Shown: piece by piece, positions 1-6,396 of the stretch
How the letters are laid out: the number at the start of each line of letters is the position of its first letter
Numbering within the stretch: the stretch's first letter is position 1
Assembly: GCA_021774205.1 (NCBI GenBank)
Contig: JAJFJI010000255.1
Coordinates: forward strand, 1-9,109
Length of the DNA stretch: 9,109 nucleotides
From: Nitrosomonas sp.
Lineage (GTDB): Bacteria > Pseudomonadota > Gammaproteobacteria > Burkholderiales > Nitrosomonadaceae
Direction: 5' to 3'
Program-made: the position numbers and the translations under genes
The notes under the pieces: generated by a model
What the model was told of the DNA's origin: nothing
Database searches by the model: none
Seen by the model: the letters and a program-made list of their open reading frames with translations, nothing else

Positions 1-256
1 CAGCGACGGCAAGGTCAATATTATTGACCCCAGTAGCGGCAACACAAATTAATTTCAAACGCTTCGCAGAAAATATTGTCGCACGATCTATAGAAAACTT
101 GTTGCAGACAATCACCTCAGCTTCTCTGATTCTTTCCACCACCTGATCAGCAGTGGTATCATCATAGAAATGCCATGGAGAAATAGCCTGTTCCAGCGCC
201 GTGCAATCCATATCTCCACGGGTGACAGAGCCGAAATCGAGAAAAACTGCGCGCAT
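1..256 (-). CDS. D-2-hydroxyacid dehydrogenase, N-terminal part (cut by window edge)
   Basis: This is the first 85 codons of a gene that continues past base 1. The translation begins MRAVFLDFGSV and contains VAATGVNNIDL at residues 72-82. That matches the N-terminal substrate-binding domain of the D-isomer-specific 2-hydroxyacid dehydrogenases (glycerate dehydrogenase/hydroxypyruvate reductase type), where this loop precedes the catalytic and NAD-binding regions. Those regions, including the GxGxxG fold and the catalytic Arg, Glu and His, lie outside the window, so the substrate cannot be decided. The family reduces 2-keto acids such as hydroxypyruvate or glyoxylate with NAD(P)H in the cytosol. 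The ATG start at 256 is supported by an AGGA ribosome site eight bases upstream. The gene is the third of a probable operon, 75 bp downstream of the MDR oxidoreductase, but a long hairpin lies in that gap and could separate the two genes. Family call is fairly sure; the specific enzyme is not. Confidence 0.78.
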   Translation of the reverse strand, partial: MRAVFLDFGSVTRGDMDCTALEQAISPWHFYDDTTADQVVERIREAEVIVCNKFSIDRATIFSAKRLKLICVAATGVNNIDLAVA

Positions 257-285
257 TAAACAATTCCTATAATCTAAAACCATCG

Positions 286-321
286 TTTCTGGCTCCCACG
301 CGCCAGTGTCGGAGCCAGAAA
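286..321. repeat. Intergenic inverted repeat, TCCCACGC-core hairpin
   Basis: Perfect 11-base arms (286-296 and 311-321, TTTCTGGCTCC with its complement) flank a 14-base loop. The hairpin sits between the stop of the MDR oxidoreductase and the start of the hydroxyacid dehydrogenase. The left arm and loop contain CTCCCACGCGCCAG, which resembles the TTCCCACGCTGGCG of the hairpin near 3258. The two look like members of one dispersed palindromic family. No run of T follows the stem on either strand, so it is not a classical intrinsic terminator, although it could attenuate readthrough or protect the upstream mRNA 3' end. Confidence 0.7.
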
Positions 322-331
322 ACAACCCCGA

Positions 332-1327
332 TTATATTGTCAAGACAATCTTACCCATCGGATGATCCCGCTCAAGAAAATCTTGAGCAGCGGAAGCTTC
401 TGACAGGGAAAATGTTTTCGCAAGTTCAATGGCTAATTTATTTTCATCAAATAATGCTGCGCATTGTCGCAATATTTCACCTTGATGCTGTTTTGCGTCT
501 TCAAGTTCCAGCAAGACAGGCGCCAACATCAATTCAAAGCTGAATCTGATATTTCGTTTGCGTGCCTCGCTCCAATTAGTATCAGCAGCAGGCTGTAAAA
601 TAGTGACAACATCGCCATAAGGTTTGACACAATCAAAGCAGTTTTGTAAGTCAGGCGGGCCAACGGTATCAAATGCAACATCAACACCCTTGCCAGCAGT
701 CCAGTCGAGTATTTCCGTAACAACATCCTGTGTTTTATAGTTAATCGACTTCGCTCCCCATTGATCTACAAAAGCGGCTTTTTCAGCGTTGCTCACGGTG
801 GTAATTACGTCAGCACCTGACAGCTTTGCCAATTGAATCGCCACATGGCCAACACCGCCCGCGCCGGCGTGTATCAGTACAGTCTGACCGGCGGTTATGC
901 GTGCGCGATCATGCAATGCCTCCCATGCGGTGATCAAAACCAGCGGTACCGCCGCGGCTTGTTCAAAGGTCAATGAAGACGGTTTGATAGCCAGCAAACT
1001 GGCATCCACCAACGCGTACTCTGCATAAGTGCCCTGGCGCTGATTAAAACCAGGCTGAGAAAAATAAACCGCGTCACCGGGCTTAAAATCGTATACTTTT
1101 TTACCAACAGCTTCTACGATACCTGCACCATCACAGCCTGGGATCACCGGCGAGGAAACGAGAAAACGTTCGGGCGCTGAACGGATTTTTATATCGATCG
1201 GATTGATACCGGCTGCTTTGATATGGACCAATACCTGATTGTCAGCACATTGATCAAGGATATTGACATCACGATATCGTAAAACATCTGCGGTACCGCC
1301 TTTTTCAAAAAAAACTGCTTTCATCAT
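332..1327 (-). CDS. Zinc-independent MDR oxidoreductase, quinone oxidoreductase-like
   Basis: This 331-residue protein is a full-length medium-chain dehydrogenase/reductase. Residues 1-125 form the GroES-like catalytic domain, with GINPIDIKIR at 40-49 and PGCDGAGIVEAVG at 63-75. A Rossmann fold follows with the nucleotide-binding loop AGAGGVG at 154-160. The structural-zinc cysteine cluster and the catalytic-zinc ligands of classical alcohol dehydrogenases are absent, which places it with NADPH:quinone oxidoreductases and related enone reductases. The likely reaction is NAD(P)H-dependent reduction of a quinone or an activated double bond in the cytosol; the substrate is unknown. Start choice is ambiguous because two adjacent ATGs occur (1327 and 1324). 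An AAAGGG site lies five bases before the first and eight before the second, so the second ATG is slightly better placed. The gene follows the YjgR-like ATPase by only 9 bp and is almost certainly co-transcribed with it, though no functional link is obvious. Confidence 0.88.
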   Translation of the reverse strand: MMKAVFFEKGGTADVLRYRDVNILDQCADNQVLVHIKAAGINPIDIKIRSAPERFLVSSPVIPGCDGAGIVEAVGKKVYDFKPGDAVYFSQPGFNQRQGTYAEYALVDASLLAIKPSSLTFEQAAAVPLVLITAWEALHDRARITAGQTVLIHAGAGGVGHVAIQLAKLSGADVITTVSNAEKAAFVDQWGAKSINYKTQDVVTEILDWTAGKGVDVAFDTVGPPDLQNCFDCVKPYGDVVTILQPAADTNWSEARKRNIRFSFELMLAPVLLELEDAKQHQGEILRQCAALFDENKLAIELAKTFSLSEASAAQDFLERDHPMGKIVLTI

Positions 1328-1332
1328 GCGAA

Positions 1333-1338
1333 CCCTTT
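1333..1338 (-). promoter_or_regulatory. Ribosome binding site of the MDR gene overlapping the upstream stop
   Basis: On the minus strand AAAGGG begins inside the TAA stop codon of the ATPase gene (1339-1337) and precedes the tandem ATG ATG at 1327-1322. The overlap suggests translational coupling between the two genes. It leaves the choice between the two start codons open. Confidence 0.6.
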
Positions 1339-2800
1339 ATCTTCGTTTTCCACCCAATAATGAGCCCAAAAAACCACGCACAATCTGCCGACCAAGCTGC
1401 GTACCGATAGTACGCACAGCGCTTTTTGCCATAGCGCCAACCAGATTTTCTACTTGGCTTTTTTCTGTTCGCGCAGTCGCTTTCCTGACTGGCTTTACGT
1501 TGTCTTCGAAGCGTGCTATTTTTTCAGCACGTTGCTTGAGAATTTCATGCGCTGATTCACGATCTATCGTCACATCATATTGGCTGACTAATGGCGAACG
1601 CGTCAAATGTTGCTGACGTTCATCCTGAGTTAATGGCCCGATACGGGATTGCGGCGGAAAAATGAGCAGCTGCTCGACGGGCGAAGGCTGGCCATTTTCA
1701 TCCAAAACAGAAACCAGCGCCTCACCTACAGTTAACTGAGAAATAGCCTGTTCGGTATTAATTTTCGGATTACTGCGCAGCGTTTGTGCCGCCGCTTTAA
1801 CCATTTTTTGGTCTTTTGGCGTGAAAGCACGCAAAGCATGTTGGATACGATTACTCAACTGACCGGCAATGGAAACCGGAATATCTGCGGGTGTTTGACT
1901 GACAAAATAAACACCGACACCTTTGGAACGAATCAATCGAACAACCTGCTCCACCTTATCTAGCAGTACATCAGGCGCATTTTTAAATATCAAATGCGCT
2001 TCATCGAAAAACAGTACCAGCACAGGTTTTTCAGGATCGCCTATTTCCGGTAACTTTTCGAATAGTTCCGCTAGCAACCAGAGCAGAAAAGTTGAATAAA
2101 GCTTTGGTTGCGGCAGCAGCGAAGTGGCATCCAGCAAGTTCAGCACGCCATTGCCGGAAAAATCCACCTGCATCAGGTCTCCTAACTGCAATACCGGCTC
2201 GCCAAAGAACTGATCTGCTCCCTGTTGCTCTAGCACCAACAACCCACGCTGGATAGCCGCAACACTTGCTGAAGAAATATTACCGTATTCTTTTTGCAAT
2301 GACTTTCTGTTTTCCGCCATCCAGGACAACATACTGCGCAGATCTTTCATGTCCAGCAACAGCAACCCTTCATCATCGGCAATCTTAAAGCAAGCATACA
2401 AAATAGCCGTTTGCGTTCCATTTAAATCAAGCAGGCGAGATAACAGCAGCGGACCCATATCAGATATTGTGGTGCGCACCGGATGTCCTTTCTTGCCAAA
2501 TAAATCCCATAAGATAACCGGATTTGGGCGGTTGCTGTAAGCATTGAGCGATAACTGTTCAAGCCGTGCGATGATTTTTGATGATTGCTCTCCAGGCTTA
2601 GCAAGGCCAGATAAGTCACCCTTGATATCGGTTACAAACACGGGCACACCGGCCTGACTGAATCCCTCTACCAACGTCTGCAGGGTTACCGTTTTCCCGC
2701 TACCGGTGGCGCCGGTAATCAATCCATGCCGATTGGCCATCGCCAGGTTTAATGACGCTCGTTTGCCTTGCGCTCCACTAAATTCAAATGTTTTTTGCAT
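1337..2800 (-). CDS. yjgR: YjgR-type HerA-like P-loop ATPase (DUF853 family)
   Basis: This 487-residue protein is close to the length of E. coli YjgR (about 500). Near the N-terminus MANRHGLITGATGSGKT (21-37) carries the Walker A loop GATGSGKT at 30-37. VFVTDIKGDLSGLA (54-67) follows, as in YjgR. The Walker B strand VLVLFFDEAH lies at 260-269, and SQTPADIP at 301-308 is in the position expected of a sensor motif. The C-terminus is basic and glycine-rich, ending in GRQIVRGFLGSLLGG. The family is related to HerA/FtsK-type ring ATPases, but no cellular role is established for YjgR, so DNA translocation is only an inference from the fold. No signal peptide or membrane segment is evident, so it is probably cytosolic. 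The start at 2800 is forced: an in-frame stop lies eight codons upstream, and the next ATG would remove the strand before Walker A. The ribosome site is weak. It heads an operon with the MDR oxidoreductase. Confidence 0.9.
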   Translation of the reverse strand: MQKTFEFSGAQGKRASLNLAMANRHGLITGATGSGKTVTLQTLVEGFSQAGVPVFVTDIKGDLSGLAKPGEQSSKIIARLEQLSLNAYSNRPNPVILWDLFGKKGHPVRTTISDMGPLLLSRLLDLNGTQTAILYACFKIADDEGLLLLDMKDLRSMLSWMAENRKSLQKEYGNISSASVAAIQRGLLVLEQQGADQFFGEPVLQLGDLMQVDFSGNGVLNLLDATSLLPQPKLYSTFLLWLLAELFEKLPEIGDPEKPVLVLFFDEAHLIFKNAPDVLLDKVEQVVRLIRSKGVGVYFVSQTPADIPVSIAGQLSNRIQHALRAFTPKDQKMVKAAAQTLRSNPKINTEQAISQLTVGEALVSVLDENGQPSPVEQLLIFPPQSRIGPLTQDERQQHLTRSPLVSQYDVTIDRESAHEILKQRAEKIARFEDNVKPVRKATARTEKSQVENLVGAMAKSAVRTIGTQLGRQIVRGFLGSLLGGKRR

Positions 2801-2849
2801 AGAGACGAATAATTCTAGAGATTACAAACAGAAGCTTCACGCTTTCGGT

Positions 2850-2855
2850 ATTGTA
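2850..2855 (-). promoter_or_regulatory. Possible -10 element (TACAAT) for the yjgR operon
   Basis: On the minus strand TACAAT lies 49 bases before the yjgR start codon, in A+T-rich DNA. No recognisable TTGACA-like -35 element is found at 16-18 bases upstream, so this is only the best local match. A Fur-box-like sequence lies about 30 bases further upstream. Confidence 0.22.
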
Positions 2856-3223
2856 GCAATGTTAATTCGATATCTTTTTTCTTTGAAAAATAATTCTCAT
2901 ATCCTCGCCACAGCAAGCACAATAAACAATGTAGAAGCTGTTATAGCAAGCTTGGCCAATTAATTCACATAGGAAGTAGACGAATGTAACGCATCGTGCA
3001 ATAACACGTCAAATTCCCCATGATGTTATACATGATGCAAGACCTGATGGATTTGGTGCGGCTCCATGTTGAATTTAGGCTATGCTGGTTAAGTTTCCAA
3101 AGCCGTTAGCGATGCAATTATCATCCGACCCGCAAAAAGCCAATAACCTTACCCGTGCGGTATTTGATTTACTGACAGGCAGTGAAGGTGGATTGGTTGG
3201 GTGATTGTGGGTGAGTGGGGCTT

Positions 3224-3285
3224 GGTTCCCACGCAAGCACATATGGCGCAGAGATATGGATTCCCACGCTGGCGCATGGGAATCC
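3224..3285. repeat. Tandem TTCCCACGC repeats with a 9-bp-arm hairpin
   Basis: TTCCCACGC occurs twice in the same orientation, within GGTTCCCACGCAAGC (3224-3238) and again from 3261. The second copy forms a perfect inverted repeat, GGATTCCCA at 3258-3266 with its complement at 3277-3285, around a 10-base loop. The element lies 48 bp downstream of the pntB stop, where it could act as a 3' end of the pnt transcript. No T-run follows the stem in that direction, so a simple intrinsic terminator is not supported. Its core matches the hairpin at 286-321, pointing to a dispersed repeat family. Confidence 0.65.
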
Positions 3286-3332
3286 GAAAAGAAAAATTAA
3301 TTAAGAACAACCGATAGATCCGTAACTTACAA

Positions 3333-4712
3333 CTACAATCCTTTTACCATACCCTCAACGACTTTTTTCGCGTCACCGAACACCATCATTGTTTTATCCA
3401 TATAAAACAATTCGTTATCCAGGCCAGCATAACCGGCCGCCATACTGCGCTTTACCACCATAACCGTGCGCGCCTTATGGGCATCGAGAATTGGCATCCC
3501 ATATATCGGGCTACCCGGAGTATTTGCAGCAGGATTCACCACATCATTCGCACCAAGCACCAGCACGACATCCGTATTTGAAAAGTCACTATTAATTTCA
3601 TCCATTTCCAGGACATACTCGTAATCTATTTCCGCTTCTGCCAGCAACACATTCATATGCCCCGGCATACGCCCTGCCACAGGGTGAATCGCAAAACGAA
3701 CGTTAATGCCTTTTTCCTGCAACGCATCCGCTAACTCTTTGACAGCATGTTGCGCACGCGCAACCGCTAAACCATAACCAGGAACAATAACCACGGTATC
3801 CGCATTGCCCAGCATGAACGCTGCATCATCGGCACTACCGCTGCGGTGGGTTTTTTGCCCTCCATCATCCGCTGATACATCCGCACCTTCACTGCCAAAA
3901 CCACCAAGGATAACGGATAAAAATGGCCGGTTCATTGCCTTACACATAATGTAGGACAAAATCGCACCCGAACTGCCAACCAGCGAGCCAGCAATAATCA
4001 GCATTGGATTTCCCAATGAAAAACCAATACCTGCCGCCGCCCAACCAGAATAAGAATTAAGCATTGAAATAACTACCGGCATATCCGCCCCGCCGATAGG
4101 AATAATAATCAGGAATCCGAGCACAAAGGCGATCGCCGTCATGGCGATGAATGCCGTCCAGTTCGTGGTATCGCTAAAGAAGAACCAGAGTCCAAAACCA
4201 ACCATTACAATCGCCAACACCAGATTCAGCATATGCTGCCCACTGAAAACAACCGGTGCGCCACTCATGCGGCCAGACAATTTCAAAAATGCAATCACCG
4301 AACCCGACCAGGTCATGGCGCCAATAAACGTGCCAAGGAATAGCTCAAATTTGCTACCCATCGGCAACACCGCAGGCAATCCAAATGAAACCGGGTTATT
4401 AATCGCCGCGATAGCTATGAATACAGCCGCCAGACCAACCAGCGAATGCATAAACGCAACCAGTTCCGGCATGGCCGTCATCTGGACGCGTTTTGCCACG
4501 ATTGCGCCAATGGTTCCGCCTACTGCGATACAACCAAGAATCAACTGCCAATTTTCAGTAATGGTTAAGGTTGTGCCCACGGCAATGATCATGCCGAGTA
4601 TGCCAAAGATATTGCCACGACGAGCCGTTACCGGCGAACTTAATCCTTTTAACGCCAGGATGAAGAATACTGACGCAACCAGATACGCAAGAGCCACTAT
4701 ATTTGCGGACAT
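3333..4712 (-). CDS. pntB: Proton-translocating NAD(P) transhydrogenase, beta subunit
   Basis: This is the 459-residue PntB (E. coli PntB is 462). The N-terminal half, to about residue 260, is a chain of hydrophobic helices forming part of the proton channel in the inner membrane. It includes FMHSLVG at 87-93, whose His89 corresponds to the conserved proton-path histidine, and GADMPVVISMLNSYSGWAAA at 208-227. The C-terminal third is the cytosolic NADP(H)-binding domain III, with PGYGLAVARAQHAV at 311-324, HPVAGRMPGHMNVLLAEA at 343-360, VLGANDVVNPAA at 385-396 and KRSMAAGYAG at 421-430. With PntAA and PntAB it transfers hydride from NADH to NADP+ driven by proton entry. The ATG follows the pntAB stop with no gap, and an AGGAAG ribosome site lies within the end of pntAB, so translation is probably coupled. 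All hallmark motifs are intact. It is the last gene of the operon. Confidence 0.97.
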   Translation of the reverse strand: MSANIVALAYLVASVFFILALKGLSSPVTARRGNIFGILGMIIAVGTTLTITENWQLILGCIAVGGTIGAIVAKRVQMTAMPELVAFMHSLVGLAAVFIAIAAINNPVSFGLPAVLPMGSKFELFLGTFIGAMTWSGSVIAFLKLSGRMSGAPVVFSGQHMLNLVLAIVMVGFGLWFFFSDTTNWTAFIAMTAIAFVLGFLIIIPIGGADMPVVISMLNSYSGWAAAGIGFSLGNPMLIIAGSLVGSSGAILSYIMCKAMNRPFLSVILGGFGSEGADVSADDGGQKTHRSGSADDAAFMLGNADTVVIVPGYGLAVARAQHAVKELADALQEKGINVRFAIHPVAGRMPGHMNVLLAEAEIDYEYVLEMDEINSDFSNTDVVLVLGANDVVNPAANTPGSPIYGMPILDAHKARTVMVVKRSMAAGYAGLDNELFYMDKTMMVFGDAKKVVEGMVKGL

Positions 4713-5021
4713 TTACTCGCTTCCTTTTTTATCTTTTTTCTTGAACATTTCCAGCATTCGCTGCGTAACAAGAAATCCACCAAATACATTAATTGCGGCA
4801 AGCGTCACTGCAACAGCACCTAACCAGACACCCCAATCCGTTTCAGCTGGTCCAGCTGCCAACATGGCGCCCACCAAAATAATCCCAGAAATTGCATTTG
4901 TCACCGACATCAATGGTGTATGCAAAGCCGGCGTGACGTTCCAAACGACGTGATAGCCGACAAATACCGCCAATACAAATACGGTAAGATTAATAATGGT
5001 TGGATCAATATCCCCAATCAT
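4713..5021 (-). CDS. pntAB: NAD(P) transhydrogenase alpha-2 subunit (membrane part)
   Basis: This 102-residue membrane protein corresponds to the C-terminal membrane part of fused PntA proteins such as that of E. coli. Three hydrophobic helices are visible at about 10-27, 38-57 and 64-86. The conserved loop PALHTPLMSVTNAISG lies at 31-46, and the tail is lysine-rich (FKKKDKKG) and probably cytosolic. It supplies domain II helices that pack with PntB to form the proton pathway. The ATG at 5021 is preceded by a strong AAAGGAG ribosome site five bases away. The split of the alpha subunit into pntAA and pntAB is the arrangement known from Rhodospirillum rubrum. The gene abuts pntB directly but is separated from pntAA by 83 bp, wider than expected for tightly coupled subunits. 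Confidence 0.95.
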   Translation of the reverse strand: MIGDIDPTIINLTVFVLAVFVGYHVVWNVTPALHTPLMSVTNAISGIILVGAMLAAGPAETDWGVWLGAVAVTLAAINVFGGFLVTQRMLEMFKKKDKKGSE

Positions 5022-5063
5022 GATTACTCCTTTTAAACTTGTTAATTGCTAGACAAAGCATAT

Positions 5064-5089
5064 GGAAGCATTGCAATGAAAGCGCTTCC
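5064..5089. repeat. Small inverted repeat in the pntAA-pntAB spacer
   Basis: GGAAGC at 5064-5069 pairs with GCTTCC at 5084-5089 across 14 bases, within the 83-bp spacer upstream of the pntAB ribosome site. The stem is short (6 bp) and no T-run follows it. If it forms, it could affect mRNA processing or the ratio of PntAA to the membrane subunits, but this is inference. Confidence 0.3.
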
Positions 5090-5104
5090 GCTCAAATATC
5101 ACGC

Positions 5105-6226
5105 TTAGCTAACCACCTCTCCATTTGCACAAACCAGCGAACCGGCAATAATTTCGTCTTCACGATCGATTTTTAGCTCTCCACTTTCCGCATCTAGCAT
5201 CAAGTTAAGAAAATTCATCAGATTACGTGCATATAATGCGCTAGCATCTGTCGCGACCAAACCTGGCAAATTGGCAATACCAACCAAATGCACGCCGTGC
5301 TTAACCACCGTCTTATCCATTTCCGTCAAGGGGCAATTACCACCCGCTTCCGCGGCCATATCCACGATCACTGAGCCAGGTTTCATGGACTCAACCGTCT
5401 CTTCCTTAATCAGGACCGGTGCAGGACGACCCGGAATCAATGCGGTCGTAATGATAATGTCTGACGCAATCGCGCGCTGAACGATCAGCTCACTCTGACG
5501 ACGCTTATAGTCGTCTGACATTTCAGTCGCATAACCACCCGCCGTTTCCGCTTGCGCTTTTTCATCATCACTCAGCGGAACTTCAACAAATTTGCCGCCA
5601 AGACTTTCCACCTGCTCCTTAACTGCCGGGCGCACATCAAACGCTTCAACCACTGCACCCAGCCGTTTAGCCGTCGCAATCGCCTGCAAACCAGCCACAC
5701 CCGCACCTAACACCAGTACTCTTGCGGCTTTTACCGTTCCTGCCGCCGTCATTAACATAGGGAAAAATTTTTGATAAATATCAGCGGCCATGATTACTGC
5801 CTTGTAACCGCCAATATTAGCTTGTGATGATAATACATCCATACTCTGCGCACGGGATATACGCGGCAATTTCTCCATGGCGAATGCAGTCAAACCATGA
5901 CTGGCGAGCGCTTCGATTCCCTCTGTCTTATGAGGAGACAACAGTCCACATAACACCGCATCCTTGCGCATCATGGCTAGTTCATCAGATTCTGGCCCTC
6001 GCACTTTCAGAATAATTTGCGATTGACCGTATAATGAAGCTGCGTCAGCAACAATTGTTGCACCTGCTTCCTGATACGCTGAATCCGGAATGCTCGCCTC
6101 AGCGCCAGCACCAGACTGCACTAAAACGTTATGCAACCCCTTAGCTGTATATTTTTTAACCGTCTCCGGCGTAGCAGCTACACGTGTTTCACCCCCGCGA
6201 ATTTCTGCGGGTATGCCTATATGCAT
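5105..6226 (-). CDS. pntAA: NAD(P) transhydrogenase alpha-1 subunit (NAD-binding domain I)
   Basis: This 373-residue soluble subunit matches the domain I length seen in split transhydrogenases. It begins MHIGIPAEIRGGETRVAATP, the alanine dehydrogenase/PntA N-terminal signature. PRISRAQSMDVLSSQANIGG at 121-140 contains the conserved RAQSMDxLSSQ element of the nicotinamide site. The NAD-binding loop VLGAGVAGLQAI is at 172-183, followed by FDVRP at 196-200. GGYATEMSDDYKRRQ at 230-244 corresponds to the mobile loop that closes over NAD(H). It binds NADH on the cytosolic face and passes hydride to NADP+ held by PntB. There are no membrane segments; these lie in the separate pntAB. An AAGGGAG ribosome site sits about seven bases before the ATG. 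It is the first gene of the pnt operon, with a probable promoter in the 170-bp gap upstream. Confidence 0.96.
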   Translation of the reverse strand: MHIGIPAEIRGGETRVAATPETVKKYTAKGLHNVLVQSGAGAEASIPDSAYQEAGATIVADAASLYGQSQIILKVRGPESDELAMMRKDAVLCGLLSPHKTEGIEALASHGLTAFAMEKLPRISRAQSMDVLSSQANIGGYKAVIMAADIYQKFFPMLMTAAGTVKAARVLVLGAGVAGLQAIATAKRLGAVVEAFDVRPAVKEQVESLGGKFVEVPLSDDEKAQAETAGGYATEMSDDYKRRQSELIVQRAIASDIIITTALIPGRPAPVLIKEETVESMKPGSVIVDMAAEAGGNCPLTEMDKTVVKHGVHLVGIANLPGLVATDASALYARNLMNFLNLMLDAESGELKIDREDEIIAGSLVCANGEVVS

Positions 6227-6300
6227 TGATTATCTCCCTTTTCTTGCCAACTAGCTTGCAAAAATAGTTGAAATTAAACTTAACTTTCAGTCAGCCGTGA

Positions 6301-6306
6301 ATTATA
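6301..6306 (-). promoter_or_regulatory. Probable -10 element (TATAAT) of the pnt operon
   Basis: A perfect TATAAT on the minus strand lies 74 bases before the pntAA start codon, in the 170-bp gap between pntAA and the flavoprotein gene. The hexamer 17 bases upstream (GATGCA) is a poor -35 element, so the promoter may be weak or activator-dependent. I saw no clear terminator between the flavoprotein stop and this site, so some readthrough from upstream is possible. Confidence 0.45.
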
Positions 6307-6396
6307 AATCAATTTGAATGTTCTGCATCGCCTTGTTCAGGAAAAACTTGATTTATCTGTATTCCGCGACTACTTAGTTGCATAAATAACTATCTT

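Larger units (their letters stand above)
2801..3332. other. 532-bp intergenic region without a convincing gene
   Basis: This gap separates pntB from the yjgR gene. It contains a possible weak yjgR promoter (2850-2855), a Fur-box-like sequence (2885-2900), a direct repeat CATGATG at 3019-3025 and 3031-3037, a G-rich tract (about 3187-3220) and the TTCCCACGC repeats (3224-3285). A 40-codon open frame on the plus strand (3082-3204, beginning MLVKFPKPLAMQ) has no good ribosome site and I do not recognise it. Neither the region as a whole nor that frame resembles a known RNA or a degraded gene that I can name. Confidence 0.6.

Noticed and set aside
286..321. Intrinsic terminator for the MDR gene
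   Set aside because: The stem is strong but is followed by AAACG-type sequence, not a T-run, in the direction of transcription. A palindromic repeat explains it better.
331..349. TATAAT (336-331) and palindrome ATTGTCAAGACAAT (336-349) at the end of the MDR gene as a promoter/operator for the hydroxyacid dehydrogenase
   Set aside because: Both overlap the last codons and stop codon of the MDR gene, no -35 element is found at proper spacing, and the downstream hairpin would lie in the leader. The sequence is explained by coding constraint plus chance.
2706..2963. 85-codon plus-strand open frame overlapping the start of yjgR
   Set aside because: Its first third is antisense to the conserved Walker A region of yjgR, the composition looks non-protein-like, and there is no ribosome site. 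It is treated as a shadow frame.
3082..3204. 40-codon plus-strand frame (MLVKFPKPLAMQ...) in the large intergenic gap
   Set aside because: There is no usable ribosome site, no recognisable family, and the frame ends in the G-rich tract. It could be a gene remnant, but nothing in the sequence shows this, so it is not called a gene.
4141..4953. 270-codon plus-strand open frame antisense to pntB and pntAB
   Set aside because: It is long only because the opposing transhydrogenase genes are rich in Ala, Gly and Ile codons. It has no recognisable domain and runs across two well-supported genes.
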